Assembly: GCA_009695305.1 (NCBI GenBank)
Contig: SIBG01000001.1
Coordinates: forward strand, 38,478-102,477
DNA length: 64,000 nt
Reading direction: 5' to 3'
Source of the DNA: Opitutus sp.
GTDB taxonomy: Bacteria > Verrucomicrobiota > Verrucomicrobiia > Opitutales > Opitutaceae
The position numbers were made by a program, and so were the translations under genes. This document shows, one piece after another, positions 9,191-17,647 of this stretch. Position 1 is the first letter of the stretch; each line of letters starts with the position of its first letter. Under the pieces are notes generated by a model. The model saw nothing but the letters and a program-made list of their open reading frames with translations. It searched no databases and had not been told where the DNA came from.

Positions 9191-10260
9191 CCTACTGCGA
9201 GCTGTCCACAACCGGCCGCAATATCGATTCCGCGTCGCTGGCGCACAGTGCTCGGTAGACCAAACTCGTCGGCCAGAATCCGCTGGAAGATTCGCGCCGC
9301 CTCGCTGCGGGTGGGCGCACCAGCGTAGCCCGCGGTCGGGTTGAGCGGAATGAGGTTCACCTGCGCCGGCAGCCCGTGGAGCAGCCGGCCGACCTCGCGC
9401 GCCTGCCCGGGCGAATCGTTTTTCCCCTCAATGAGCGTCCACTCGTAGAAAATCCGTCGACCGGTTTCCGTGCTGTAGGTGCGGCATGCGGCCATGAGCT
9501 CGTCGAGTGGCCATTTTTTGGCGACCGGCACGAGCGCCACGCGCTCGGCCTGCGTGGCCGCGTGCAGCGAGACCGCGAGGCTGAGCGGGCGTTTTTCCTG
9601 GGCCAGCCGCAGGATGCCGGGCACGACGCCGACCGTGCTGACCGTGATCCGTTCGCCCGCGAGCGCGAGACCGTTGGGATCGCGCAGGATGTCGATGGCG
9701 TGCATCACGGCGTCGTAATTGTGCAACGGCTCGCCCATGCCCATCAGCACGACGTTTCTGAGTCGCGCAGAAGTGTCACCCAATCGGTGACACTTTCCGG
9801 CGGGCGATTTTGGGCGGAGGGCGCGGGCGACGTGGACGGCTTGGGCGACGATCTCGCCGGGCGTGAGGTGCCGCGTGTAACCCATCTGGCCGGTGGCGCA
9901 AAAAACGCAGCCCATCGCGCAGCCGACCTGGCTGGAAACGCACGCGGTCACACGACCAGTGAAGCGCATGAGCACGGTCTCGATTTTTTCCTGGTCGGTG
10001 AGCGTGAGAAGATATTTCCGCGTGAAACCGTCCCGCGAATCCGTTTCGAGTGCCGTCGGCAGCACGCCGATTTGGGTTTCGCTCACGAGCCTTGCCCGCA
10101 CCTTCGCCGGTAGGTCTGGCATCGCGGCGAACGAATCGGCGAGTTCAAGGTAGAGATAATTCCAGAGTCGCTCCGTGTGAAACGGGCTGAAGCCCCAGCG
10201 CACGAACCGCTGCCGCAGCTCCTCGCGCGTGAGGTCGTAGAGATTGAGCTGAGACGGCAT
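9187..10260 (-). CDS. rlmN: Dual-specificity RNA methyltransferase RlmN
   Basis: This radical-SAM enzyme makes m2A2503 in 23S rRNA and m2A37 in some tRNAs (357 aa). The cluster cysteines are Cys114, Cys118 and Cys121 (GCAMGCVFCATGQMG). NVVLMGMGEPLHNYD and the C-terminal RRGIDIAAGCGQL, with the catalytic cysteine, are typical. I start at the ATG at 10260 (MPSQLNLYDLT). Residues 150-166, between the helix VAQAVHVARAL and NVVLMGMGE, look like an extra loop; within it CHRLGDTS is encoded by a perfect 10 bp palindrome. It lies 13 bp downstream of the GH88 gene. Confidence 0.95.
   Translation of the reverse strand: MPSQLNLYDLTREELRQRFVRWGFSPFHTERLWNYLYLELADSFAAMPDLPAKVRARLVSETQIGVLPTALETDSRDGFTRKYLLTLTDQEKIETVLMRFTGRVTACVSSQVGCAMGCVFCATGQMGYTRHLTPGEIVAQAVHVARALRPKSPAGKCHRLGDTSARLRNVVLMGMGEPLHNYDAVMHAIDILRDPNGLALAGERITVSTVGVVPGILRLAQEKRPLSLAVSLHAATQAERVALVPVAKKWPLDELMAACRTYSTETGRRIFYEWTLIEGKNDSPGQAREVGRLLHGLPAQVNLIPLNPTAGYAGAPTRSEAARIFQRILADEFGLPSTVRQRRGIDIAAGCGQLAVG
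9771..9795 (-). repeat. Palindromic repeat inside the rlmN reading frame
   Basis: AAGTGTCACC and GGTGACACTT form a perfect 10 bp stem around a 5 nt loop. Read in the gene's direction it encodes CHRLGDTS. A second copy with compensatory changes (TGTAACC/GGTTACA) lies in oleC at 28760-28780, in the same orientation and reading frame. Confidence 0.75.
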
Positions 10261-10273
10261 CGGTGGCCGCGGC

Positions 10274-11686
10274 TCAAAAGAACGTGTAGTATTTTCCGTT
10301 CGCGAGCCGCGAGATGAGCAGCGCGAGCTCCAGCGCGTGGTAGTCGCCCCACATGGAGGACTCGCCGTTGGGCACCTTCTGACCTTTCGCGATGTGGTCC
10401 CAGCCGTTCGGACGGTGATACACACTGTGCAAAATCAGGCCCTGATGTTTTTTGTCGGTCGCGAGATAGGGTTCGGCGAAGAGCGTGTCGGCGATAGTGA
10501 GGCCCGCCTGGAAATATTTTTTCCCGGCGGCCTTTTCGCCGTGCGCGGCAAGGTAATTCCCGAGACGGAGAAACCCCTGCGCGGCGATGGCGGCGGCGGA
10601 GCTGTCGACGGGCTCGTGCGCGTTGAAGGGATCGGCGTTCTTCGTCGTGAAATTGCCGAGCTGATGGGTCTGCAGGGCGCAGCTGTCCCAGTAAGGCACG
10701 CCGTCTTTCGCCGAGTAGCCGTCGATGTAGTAGTCGCTCGTGGCCCGCGCGGTGGCGAGGAAGAGATCGGTCACGGCGCGGCGACCGCCGACGGCGTCGA
10801 GGGCCGAACCTTTCACGGTGTCGAGGAACTCGAGCTGCTCGGCGTAGCCGCAGATGAGCCACGCGGCGCCGCGCGTCCAGGTCGTGAAGGGCGAGTAGCC
10901 CTGCTGGGAACTCGGGCAGCGGAACTGGCCGTCGTTGCGGTTAAAGACCGACTCGTGCGCCACGCGGCCGCGCACGTCGTAGCGGTCGCGGCCGGCGCCG
11001 AAAAAGACGTTAAAGCGGGCGGTGGTGGCGGCGTGCTCGATGGCCCGGTGGAGGAGATTGGTCGGCTTGTCGCCCTCGCCCATCAGCGCGTGGCCGAGTT
11101 GGTGCGCGACGACGAGCGAGCGCATCGAGCGAATGGTGTCGGCGAAGAGCGACTGCGGGCCGTTGAAGGAGTAGACGTAGCCGCCCGGCACGACGCCGGC
11201 GGCGCCCGCCACCGGCGACCACGGGGCACGGTAGGCCGTCGGGGCATAGCGCGCGGCTTGGACGGCGCCGGAGGCCTTGAGCGCGAGCTCCGTGAAATTG
11301 AGTTCGTCCTGATGGAAGGGAATTTTGCCCTCGAGCATCAGGCGGCGGAGATTGCCGTAGGTGGAGACGTTGTTGAAGCCGTGATCGTGCACGCCGGTGT
11401 GCGAGACGTGCGAGGCCATGAGCTTCACGGTCTTCGCGCGGCCGAGTTTCAGCATCGCGGAGTCGCCCGTGGCGTCGAAGTGCAGGAAGGCCATGCCGAA
11501 CTGGAAACCTTGCGTCCACTCGGTCCAGCCGCGCGAGGTGTAGCGGCCCTTTACGGTGAAGACCGGTGTGCCCTGTGCGGGATCCCACGCGGCGTCGACG
11601 GCGCGAATCTTCTGGCCGGCGAGTTCGAAGACGCGGGTGGTTTTCTTCTGGAGCTTGGCCGGAGTCAGGGCGGCGTTAATTTTCAT
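10274..11686 (-). CDS. Glycoside hydrolase family 88-like unsaturated glucuronyl hydrolase
   Basis: Family 88 enzymes hydrolyse the unsaturated uronyl residue left by polysaccharide lyases, by hydration of the double bond. At 470 aa it is slightly longer than typical. GH88-like signatures are HDHGFNNVSTYGNL, FTTWTRGAAWLICGYAEQLEF, GVPYWDSCAL, DSSAAAIAAQGFLRLG and SSMWGDYHALELAL. No export signal is seen at the chosen ATG (11686, MKINAALTP), so it probably acts in the cytoplasm on imported oligosaccharides. No lyase or uptake genes lie nearby. The exact substrate, such as alginate, heparin or ulvan fragments, cannot be told. Confidence 0.85.
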   Translation of the reverse strand: MKINAALTPAKLQKKTTRVFELAGQKIRAVDAAWDPAQGTPVFTVKGRYTSRGWTEWTQGFQFGMAFLHFDATGDSAMLKLGRAKTVKLMASHVSHTGVHDHGFNNVSTYGNLRRLMLEGKIPFHQDELNFTELALKASGAVQAARYAPTAYRAPWSPVAGAAGVVPGGYVYSFNGPQSLFADTIRSMRSLVVAHQLGHALMGEGDKPTNLLHRAIEHAATTARFNVFFGAGRDRYDVRGRVAHESVFNRNDGQFRCPSSQQGYSPFTTWTRGAAWLICGYAEQLEFLDTVKGSALDAVGGRRAVTDLFLATARATSDYYIDGYSAKDGVPYWDSCALQTHQLGNFTTKNADPFNAHEPVDSSAAAIAAQGFLRLGNYLAAHGEKAAGKKYFQAGLTIADTLFAEPYLATDKKHQGLILHSVYHRPNGWDHIAKGQKVPNGESSMWGDYHALELALLISRLANGKYYTFF

Positions 11687-11745
11687 GGAGAGGGGGTGGG
11701 CACGTTGCCGCTCCGCGCGTGGTGAAACAAGGGCGAAAGAGAAGC

Positions 11746-11830
11746 GGGACCAAGGACGAGGGACCAAAAGACCCGGTAGTTTGCTGCCGCCGATCGATGC
11801 CTTGGTCTTTTTGTCTCTTGGCCTTTCGCT
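11746..11830. repeat. GGACCAAGGAC-type degenerate repeat
   Basis: The gap between the divergent GH88 and marC genes contains GGGACCAAGGACGAGGGACC and then a partly inverted CTTGGTCTTTTTGTCTCTTG. It is AG-rich on one strand and CT-rich further on. It appears to be a short intergenic repeat that also occupies the promoter space of marC. Confidence 0.45.
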
Positions 11831-11853
11831 CTCGCAGGCTTCTACTCTCAGCC

Positions 11854-12432
11854 ATGCCCGCGCTCGTGGAAAACTTCCTGAAGGCCTTTATCCCACTCTT
11901 TGTGGCGATCGATCCGATCGGGCTCGCCGCGGTCTTTCTCGGGCTCGGCCAGGGTGTGCCGGTGGTCACACGCAAGAAAATCGCCAACCAGGCGGCGTGG
12001 ACGGGCGGCGCGGTGGCGCTGCTGTTTCTGTTTCTCGGGCAGACGATCTTTGCCGCGCTGGGGATTTCCCCGAGTGATTTTCAAATCGCGGGCGGGCTCA
12101 TCCTGTTTATCCTCGCCGCGCGCGACCTCGTCCAGTCCGCCGCGGAGGAGCCGGCGAAACTCGCCGACGATTTTGGCGTCGTGCCGCTGGGGATGCCGCT
12201 GATCGCGGGGCCGGCGTCGATCACGACGCTCATTCTTCTCGCGCAGACGCTCGGCGTGGCGGTGACCTTCGCCGCGCTCGTCGTGAATCTCGTGATCGTG
12301 GTGCTCGCCTTCGCCTACAGCGAACGGCTCGGCCGGCTCATTGGGGCGACGGGCATGCGGGCGATTTCGAAAATCGTCTCGATGCTGCTCGCCGCGATCG
12401 CGGTAAATATGATCCGGCAGGGGTTGAAGTAG
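11854..12432 (+). CDS. MarC family integral membrane protein (UPF0056)
   Basis: This six-helix inner-membrane protein of 192 aa has the family motifs FIPLFVAIDPIGLAAVF near the N-terminus and VPLGMPLIAGPASITTLI in the middle. The transported substrate of MarC proteins is unknown, and the old link with antibiotic resistance is not well supported. I start at the ATG at 11854 (MPALVENFLKAF), because upstream residues are repeat-derived and polar. Its TAG stop lies in the left arm of an inverted repeat shared with the convergent M20 peptidase gene. Confidence 0.9.
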   Translation: MPALVENFLKAFIPLFVAIDPIGLAAVFLGLGQGVPVVTRKKIANQAAWTGGAVALLFLFLGQTIFAALGISPSDFQIAGGLILFILAARDLVQSAAEEPAKLADDFGVVPLGMPLIAGPASITTLILLAQTLGVAVTFAALVVNLVIVVLAFAYSERLGRLIGATGMRAISKIVSMLLAAIAVNMIRQGLK

Positions 12433-12538
12433 CGCGGTGCTTTAGCCCGCGTTGTAGGGCTGCCGCTTGTCGGCAGGCCGCGGCCCGGCGACGAGCGCCG
12501 GCCCTACAAACTGAACGCGGGCGGAAGTCTCGCGCTAC
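12429..12538. repeat. Large nested inverted repeat spanning two convergent stop codons
   Basis: Three nested arm pairs are present: GTAGCGCG (12429-12436) with CGCGCTAC (12531-12538), GCCCGCGTT (12445-12453) with AACGCGGGC (12514-12522), and TTGTAGGGC (12452-12460) with GCCCTACAA (12501-12509). The outermost arms contain the TAG stops of marC and of the convergent peptidase gene. A long hairpin in either transcript could act as a terminator, though there is no U-tract. Confidence 0.65.
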
Positions 12539-13776
12539 CCGGCGAAGCTCGTCAGCACGTCCGCGTAGATTTTGGCGCTCGCGAGGAGCTCCTTCACCTT
12601 CGCGGCCTCGTCCACGGCGTGCTCCTTGCGTCCCCCGGGGCCGTAACCGGCGGTGGGAATCTTCAGGACGCTGGCGAAAAAATGCATGTCGTTGAAACCG
12701 GTCGAGACGTTGAACGCGGTTTTTTCCCGGCGCACGCGCGTGACGCTCGCGGCCACCGCGCCGAAGAACGGGTGTGTCGGGGCGGTGAAGCAGGCGAAGT
12801 TCTCCGAGATCTTTCGCACGGTGATCTTGCAGCCGGGGATTTCGCGTGCGGCACTGGCCAGGAAGGAGCGGAGCTCCCGCTCGGCGGCGGCGTGGGACTC
12901 GATGGCGAGCACGCGGCGGTCAATGGTGAAGCTGGCTTGCGCGGGCACAGTGTTGACCTTCGCGCCCTCCCCGCAGGCGAAAACGCCGCCGACGTTGAGC
13001 GTCGGCCGAGCGATGCGGCCGTCGGGCGTGCGCCACGCGCGGTGGGCGAGGGCGCGCTGATGGCTTTGGAGCGCGAGCACGAGCGCGGACATTTTTTCCA
13101 ACGCGTTCACGCCTAAATCCGGCCGGGAGCCGTGCGCGGCGCGGCCGTGGACCGTGACCTCGAGCCAGACGACGCCGTTGTGGCCGCAGCAGACGTGGTT
13201 GAGTTCGCCGCCCTCCATCACGATGGCGAAGTCAGGGCGGATGGGCGCGTGCTGCACGAGCCAGCCGGTGCCGAGCGCGGAATCGGTTTCCTCGTCGGCG
13301 GTGAAGGACACCTCGACGTTCATGCGCGGTGCGGTGCCGGTCGCGTGCAAGGCGTGCAGCGCGGTGAGCAGGCTGGCGATCGAGCCCTTCATGTCGGCGG
13401 TGCCGCGGCCGTAAATCCAGCCGCCGTCGACCGCGCCGCTGAACGGGCTGCCGTGCCGCCAGCGGCCGGAAACGGGGACAACGTCGTAGTGCGCGTTGAA
13501 GTGAATGGTTTTTTTTGCGCCGGGCGCGGGTAGTTTGCCCAGGACATTGAAGCGGGGAAACGCGCGCTGCTCGGGCGGCAGGGATTTTTTTAGGAGGGCG
13601 CGCGGGACCGTGAAGCGCTGCGCCCGCAGGCCGAGGGCGGCAAGTTCCCGGGTGAGCCACGCGGTGATCGCGGGATAATTTTCGCCGGGTGGGTTGACGG
13701 TCGAGATACCCACGAGGTGCCGGAGTCGGCCGAGCAGCGCGGCGGGGTGGCGGTCGATGAAGGCGGCAGGCGTCAT
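12535..13776 (-). CDS. M20 family metallopeptidase (ArgE/DapE-like)
   Basis: This dinuclear zinc hydrolase of the acetylornithine deacetylase/succinyl-diaminopimelate desuccinylase superfamily has 413 aa. Metal and catalytic motifs are FNAHYDVVPV (His, then catalytic Asp), GRGTADMKGSI (bridging Asp) and FTADEETDSALGTG (catalytic Glu pair). The dimerisation lid domain lies at about residues 195-320 and includes GRAAHGSRPDLGVNALEKM. The C-terminal metal ligand is in GGRKEHAVDEA. The true substrate is not evident from context, as no lysine or arginine biosynthesis genes adjoin it. Confidence 0.9.
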   Translation of the reverse strand: MTPAAFIDRHPAALLGRLRHLVGISTVNPPGENYPAITAWLTRELAALGLRAQRFTVPRALLKKSLPPEQRAFPRFNVLGKLPAPGAKKTIHFNAHYDVVPVSGRWRHGSPFSGAVDGGWIYGRGTADMKGSIASLLTALHALHATGTAPRMNVEVSFTADEETDSALGTGWLVQHAPIRPDFAIVMEGGELNHVCCGHNGVVWLEVTVHGRAAHGSRPDLGVNALEKMSALVLALQSHQRALAHRAWRTPDGRIARPTLNVGGVFACGEGAKVNTVPAQASFTIDRRVLAIESHAAAERELRSFLASAAREIPGCKITVRKISENFACFTAPTHPFFGAVAASVTRVRREKTAFNVSTGFNDMHFFASVLKIPTAGYGPGGRKEHAVDEAAKVKELLASAKIYADVLTSFAG

Positions 13777-13815
13777 ACGGAAGCGATTAGTATCGCGGAA
13801 ACGGCGCCGGAACGG

Positions 13816-13844
13816 AAGCGCGGAAAGCAGCGGATTCCGCGCTT
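13816..13844. repeat. Perfect 10 bp inverted repeat in a divergent intergenic region
   Basis: AAGCGCGGAA (13816-13825) and TTCCGCGCTT (13835-13844) flank a 9 nt loop between the divergent M20 peptidase and DUF985 genes. It could be an operator or another small palindromic repeat. No U-tract follows on either strand, so it does not look like a terminator. Confidence 0.5.
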
Positions 13845-13877
13845 TCGGCGGGCACCTTTCCGTGATTACCTTGGGCG

Positions 13878-14366
13878 ATGAACGCGGAGGCCCAGCAACT
13901 CATCGCCGCCCTCGGGCTGGTGCGACTGCCACACGAGGGCGGGTGGTTTCGCCAGTCATGGCGGACGGCGGCGGGATCGGCGATTTGGTTTTTGCTGACA
14001 CCGGAAGATTTTTCGGCGCTGCACCGCCTGCGGACGGATGAGCTCTGGCATTTTTATGCCGGCGATCCGGTCGAGCATGTTCAGCTCGACCCGCGCACGA
14101 GTGCGGAGAGGGTGACCGTGCTCGGACCGGAGGTGCTGGCGGGACAAAGTCCGCAACTCGCCGTGGCTGGCGGAGTGTGGCAGGGCGCGCGCGTCTGGCC
14201 GGGCGGCGGGCGCGGCCCGGCCACCGCGCCCAGGGCAGGTTGGGCGCTGCTTGGCTGCACGATGGCCCCGGCTTGGGCGGAGGCAGAGTTTGAGCTGGGC
14301 GCGAGGAGCGAATTGCTGAGGACCTTTCCCGCGCAAGCGGCGAGGGTGGCGGCGTTGACGAGATGA
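13878..14366 (+). CDS. Cupin domain protein, DUF985 family
   Basis: This 162-residue protein matches the DUF985 cupin family: LGLVRLPHEGGWFRQSWR at the N-terminus, AIWFLLTPEDFSALHRL, and DELWHFYAGDPVEHVQLDP, which holds the usual histidines of the beta-barrel. The C-terminal WALLGCTMAPAWAEAEFELG is also typical. The biochemical role is unknown in the family. It stands 43 bp upstream of pdxH on the same strand. Confidence 0.85.
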   Translation: MNAEAQQLIAALGLVRLPHEGGWFRQSWRTAAGSAIWFLLTPEDFSALHRLRTDELWHFYAGDPVEHVQLDPRTSAERVTVLGPEVLAGQSPQLAVAGGVWQGARVWPGGGRGPATAPRAGWALLGCTMAPAWAEAEFELGARSELLRTFPAQAARVAALTR

Positions 14367-14409
14367 CTTTTGACAGCCGGCGGGGTTGGGGCTCACTCTG
14401 ACCATCCGC

Positions 14410-15045
14410 ATGACCCTGGCCGACCTCAGAAAAGAATACTCGCTCGCCGGCCTCGCCGAAAAAGATCTGGCGCGCGATCCGTTCCGCCAGTTTGAGAAAT
14501 GGTTTCAGGAGGCCGAGGCCGCGAAGATTCCCGAGCCCAACGCCATGACGCTGGCCACCGCCACGCGGGATGGCCGGCCGTCAGCGCGCACGGTGTTGCT
14601 CAAGGGGGTCGATGGGCGGGGCTTCGTTTTTTACTCGAACTACGAGAGCCGCAAGGGCCGCGAGCTCGAGGCCAACGCGCAGGCCACCCTGCTCTTTCCC
14701 TGGGTCGCACTCGAGCGGCAGGTCATCATCGAGGGCGCCGTCACGCGGGTGGCCCGCGAGGAGAGCGAGGCGTATTTTCACACGCGGCCGCAGGCCAGCC
14801 AGCTCGGGGCGTGGGCTTCGGCGCAGAGCACCATCGTGGCAGGCCGCGGCGTGTTGGAGGCGGCGATGAAGGCGCTCGAAAAAAAATACGCCGGGCAGGT
14901 GGTGCCGCTGCCGCCGCACTGGGGTGGCTGGCGGTTGACGCCCGAGACGGTGGAATTCTGGCAGGGCCGGCGCAGCCGGCTGCATGACCGACTGCGGTAT
15001 CGCCGGGGCAAAGACGGGTGGTCGGTCGAGCGTCTCGCCCCATGA
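14410..15045 (+). CDS. pdxH: Pyridoxine/pyridoxamine 5'-phosphate oxidase
   Basis: This FMN enzyme oxidises PNP or PMP to pyridoxal 5'-phosphate (211 aa, normal). Motifs are [75 protein letters not shown], and the C-terminal [19 protein letters not shown] with [10 protein letters not shown]. The ATG at 14410 gives the conserved N-terminus; an earlier TTG would add eight unconserved residues. Its stop overlaps the next gene's start as ATGA (15042-15045). Confidence 0.95.
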   Translation: MTLADLRKEYSLAGLAEKDLARDPFRQFEKWFQEAEAAKIPEPNAMTLATATRDGRPSARTVLLKGVDGRGFVFYSNYESRKGRELEANAQATLLFPWVALERQVIIEGAVTRVAREESEAYFHTRPQASQLGAWASAQSTIVAGRGVLEAAMKALEKKYAGQVVPLPPHWGGWRLTPETVEFWQGRRSRLHDRLRYRRGKDGWSVERLAP

Positions 15046-16607
15046 GCGCCTTGCGCCAGCCCCGTCGCTTCGCGCGGTCCGCGCCCAAGGGCGTGCCGGT
15101 GGGACTGCTCGCCGCGGCCCTGCGCGGGCAGAGCGAGGGCGTGTTTATCGCGGACCGGCGGCGCCCCGGGGTCAACGGACTGAAGATCGTTTTCGTCAAC
15201 GATAGTTTTTGCACGATGACCGGCCACAGCGCCCGGGACCTCGTGGGTTGCGCCCACGGCGTGCTCCACGACGAACGCGCTGATGTCCGGCGCCTGCGCC
15301 GATGGCTGCCGAAGGCGCGGCCGGGCGAGCCGCTGACGGGTGAGGGTTTTTTGCGGTGCGCCGATGGCAGCGCCATCAGCGCGATGTGGAGTTTCGATCC
15401 GTTATGCGACGCGCGCGGGCGCGTCACGCATATCGTGGCCACCTACCGCGACCAAACCGAAAAGCGCCGCCTGCTGGAGGCACTGGTCCACGCCCAGCGG
15501 CTCGATGCGGTGGGCCGGCTCGCCGGCGGCGTGGCGCACGATTTCAACAACCTCATCTCCGTCATCAACGGTTACTGCGAGATGCTCGCCGCGCACGTCA
15601 CCGCCAATCCGCAGGCGCTGCGCGAGGTTTCTGAAATCCACAACGCCGGCCGCCGGGCCGCCGCACTCACCCAACAGCTGCTCGCCTTCAGCCGCCGCCA
15701 GCCGCTGAACGCCCGGGTGCTCAACCTCAATGAGCTCGTGCGCGCCAACGTCGAGATTCTCCAACGCCTCCTCGGCGAGGCCGGCCGGCTCGAACTGGAG
15801 CTTGGCGACCGCCTCGCCAACGTGCGCACCGATGAAGCCCAGTTTCAGCAAGTGTTGCTCAACTTGGTGATCAACGCCCGCGATGCACTGCGTGATCGGG
15901 GCCGGGTGGTCATCGCCACGGCGAACCGCGAGATCAAGGCGGGCCTCAACCGCCGCATCACTGACACCCCGCCCGGCCGCTATGTCGCCATCAGTGTGAT
16001 CGACAGCGGCACCGGCATGACCGCGGAGACCCAGAAACATCTCTTCGAGCCGTTTTTCACGACCAAGCCCGAGGGCAAGGGCACCGGCCTCGGTCTCGCC
16101 CTCGTCTATGGCGTCGTGCAGCAGAGCGGCGGCTTCATCTCCGTGAAAAGTTCGCTGCTCGTGGGCTCGACCTTCGAGATTCTGCTGCCGGTCGTGCGCG
16201 AGGCGGTCGAGCTGCCACCGCCGCTGCTCGCCGCGATGCCGACGACCCGCGGCAGTGAAACCGTGCTGCTGGTGGAGGATGACGAGGTGGTGCTCAAGAT
16301 GGTCGCGGGCATCCTCACCGCCGACGGCTATCGCGTGGTGGCCGCCAAATCGCCCGCCGCCGCGCAGCGCGAAGCACGCGGGCTCGCGCGACCCGCGCAA
16401 CTGCTCATCGCCAACCTCGCCGGGGACGGCGAAAAACTTGCCCGCCGGCTCCTCGGCGCGCGAGCTGATCTCCGTGTGCTTTGCACCAGCGACCACGAAT
16501 TTACCCCGCCGGTGGCCTGGCTGCCGCCGACGCATCAGGCGAGTCTCGCCAAACCCTACGCGTTGAGCGAGCTGCTCAAGGCCGCGCGGCGGTTGCTCGA
16601 CGCGTGA
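15042..16607 (+). CDS. Hybrid sensor histidine kinase with degenerate receiver domain
   Basis: This cytoplasmic sensor kinase of 521 aa has a PAS domain (about 20-140, [21 protein letters not shown]), a HisKA helix with phospho-acceptor His166 ([11 protein letters not shown]), and an ATPase domain with N box [11 protein letters not shown]1 DSGTGM and G2 [10 protein letters not shown]-terminal receiver (about 407-521) keeps the acidic pocket (Glu412, Asp413, Asp414) and Lys504. The expected phospho-acceptor Asp is Asn458 (LLIANLAG). There is no transmembrane segment, so it senses a cytoplasmic signal. Its start overlaps the pdxH stop. No cognate response regulator adjoins it. Confidence 0.9.
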   Translation: MSALRQPRRFARSAPKGVPVGLLAAALRGQSEGVFIADRRRPGVNGLKIVFVNDSFCTMTGHSARDLVGCAHGVLHDERADVRRLRRWLPKARPGEPLTGEGFLRCADGSAISAMWSFDPLCDARGRVTHIVATYRDQTEKRRLLEALVHAQRLDAVGRLAGGVAHDFNNLISVINGYCEMLAAHVTANPQALREVSEIHNAGRRAAALTQQLLAFSRRQPLNARVLNLNELVRANVEILQRLLGEAGRLELELGDRLANVRTDEAQFQQVLLNLVINARDALRDRGRVVIATANREIKAGLNRRITDTPPGRYVAISVIDSGTGMTAETQKHLFEPFFTTKPEGKGTGLGLALVYGVVQQSGGFISVKSSLLVGSTFEILLPVVREAVELPPPLLAAMPTTRGSETVLLVEDDEVVLKMVAGILTADGYRVVAAKSPAAAQREARGLARPAQLLIANLAGDGEKLARRLLGARADLRVLCTSDHEFTPPVAWLPPTHQASLAKPYALSELLKAARRLLDA

Positions 16608-16641
16608 GCGCGCCGGCGGAGGGTTGGCGGGATTTGCGCGC

Positions 16642-17571
16642 ATGAAGATTTTTCTCACCGGCGCCTCCGGCCTCGTCGGCTCCGCTTTTGCCCGGGCGGC
16701 GGCGCGGCGCGGCCATGCAACGACCGGCGTGGTGGGCGGCTACGCGGGCGAGCTGGTGGGCGTGGCAAAAAAACTCGCGCTCGACCTGACCGACGAGACG
16801 GCGACGGCGGCCGCGGTGCTCGAGGCCTTTCCCGACGCCATCGTCAACTGCGCGGCGATCTCCGCGCCCGAAGCCTGCGACACGGATCCGGCCCGCGCGC
16901 AGACGCTCAACGTCACGCTGCCCGCCGTCCTCGCGCGGCTGGCGCATCACCTGAGCGCGCGCTTCGTGCATTTATCGTCGGAGCAAGTTTTCGACGGCGC
17001 GCGCCCCACGCCCTATGCGGCGGGCGATCCACCCTCCCCCATCAATCTTTACGGTCGCCAGAAACTGGAAAGTGAGCGCGCGGTCCACGCCGCGGCACCG
17101 GAGTTTGCGGTCACGCTCCGCGCCCCGCTGCTGATGGGCGACAGCCCGGGCGGCCGACGGAGTCTGCACGAGCGGCTGCTCGCCGACTGGGCGGCGGGCA
17201 AAACCGCGAGGCTCTACACGGATGAATTCCGCCAGCCGTGCGCCGCGGAGAATCTCGCCGAGGTGATGGTCGAACTATGCGAGCGGAGCGATGTGCGCGG
17301 GGTGTTTCACTGGGCGGGGGCCGAGTTGCTCTCGCGGCACGCACTCGGGCGGCGCCTTCGCGATTACTTCAAGCTCTCCGAAAAACAGGCGCCCATCACC
17401 GCTGTCGCGCGGGCCGATACGCCCGAGGCCGCGAAGAAACGCCAGCCGTGCCTCGCGCTCGACCTCGCGCCACTCGCGGGAAAGTTAAAGACGCGGCCGC
17501 AGACGATCGCGGAGCAGCTGGAGGGGCTGAAGGTGCCGTCGCCGGTGCGCGAATGGTATTTTTCGGTTTGA
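16642..17571 (+). CDS. NAD(P)-dependent sugar-nucleotide reductase, RmlD-like
   Basis: This short-chain dehydrogenase-fold protein (309 aa) of the dTDP-4-dehydrorhamnose reductase superfamily starts at MKIFLTGASGLVGSAF, which holds the GxxGxxG dinucleotide site. The family motifs NCAAISAPEACDTDP, FVHLSSEQVFDGARPTPY and INLYGRQKLESERAV follow, with the catalytic Tyr and Lys in YGRQK. No other rmlABC genes are near, so the exact substrate is unknown; MAT2B-like or another deoxysugar role is possible. The ATG at 16642 is chosen over an upstream TTG. Confidence 0.82.
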   Translation: MKIFLTGASGLVGSAFARAAARRGHATTGVVGGYAGELVGVAKKLALDLTDETATAAAVLEAFPDAIVNCAAISAPEACDTDPARAQTLNVTLPAVLARLAHHLSARFVHLSSEQVFDGARPTPYAAGDPPSPINLYGRQKLESERAVHAAAPEFAVTLRAPLLMGDSPGGRRSLHERLLADWAAGKTARLYTDEFRQPCAAENLAEVMVELCERSDVRGVFHWAGAELLSRHALGRRLRDYFKLSEKQAPITAVARADTPEAAKKRQPCLALDLAPLAGKLKTRPQTIAEQLEGLKVPSPVREWYFSV

Positions 17572-17619
17572 ACAGAAGGCAAGGGAGAGCATGGAGACCG
17601 GCGGAGGAGAATTGGCTTT

Positions 17620-17646
17620 CTCCGTTTCCTCCGTTTCCTCCTGTAA
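17620..17646. repeat. CTCCGTTTCCTCCTGT-type intergenic repeat
   Basis: The tandem CTCCGTTTC-CTCCGTTTC-CTCCTGTAAA sequence lies immediately upstream of the lipoate-ligase-like start. From memory, this type of repeat is common between genes in this phylum. Here it leaves no room for a normal ribosome binding site on the plus strand. Confidence 0.45.
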
Positions 17647-17647
17647 A

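Noticed and set aside
10337-11725. A 462-residue open frame on the plus strand
   Set aside because: Antisense to the GH88 gene; composition is Val/Gly/Glu/Arg-rich without motifs.
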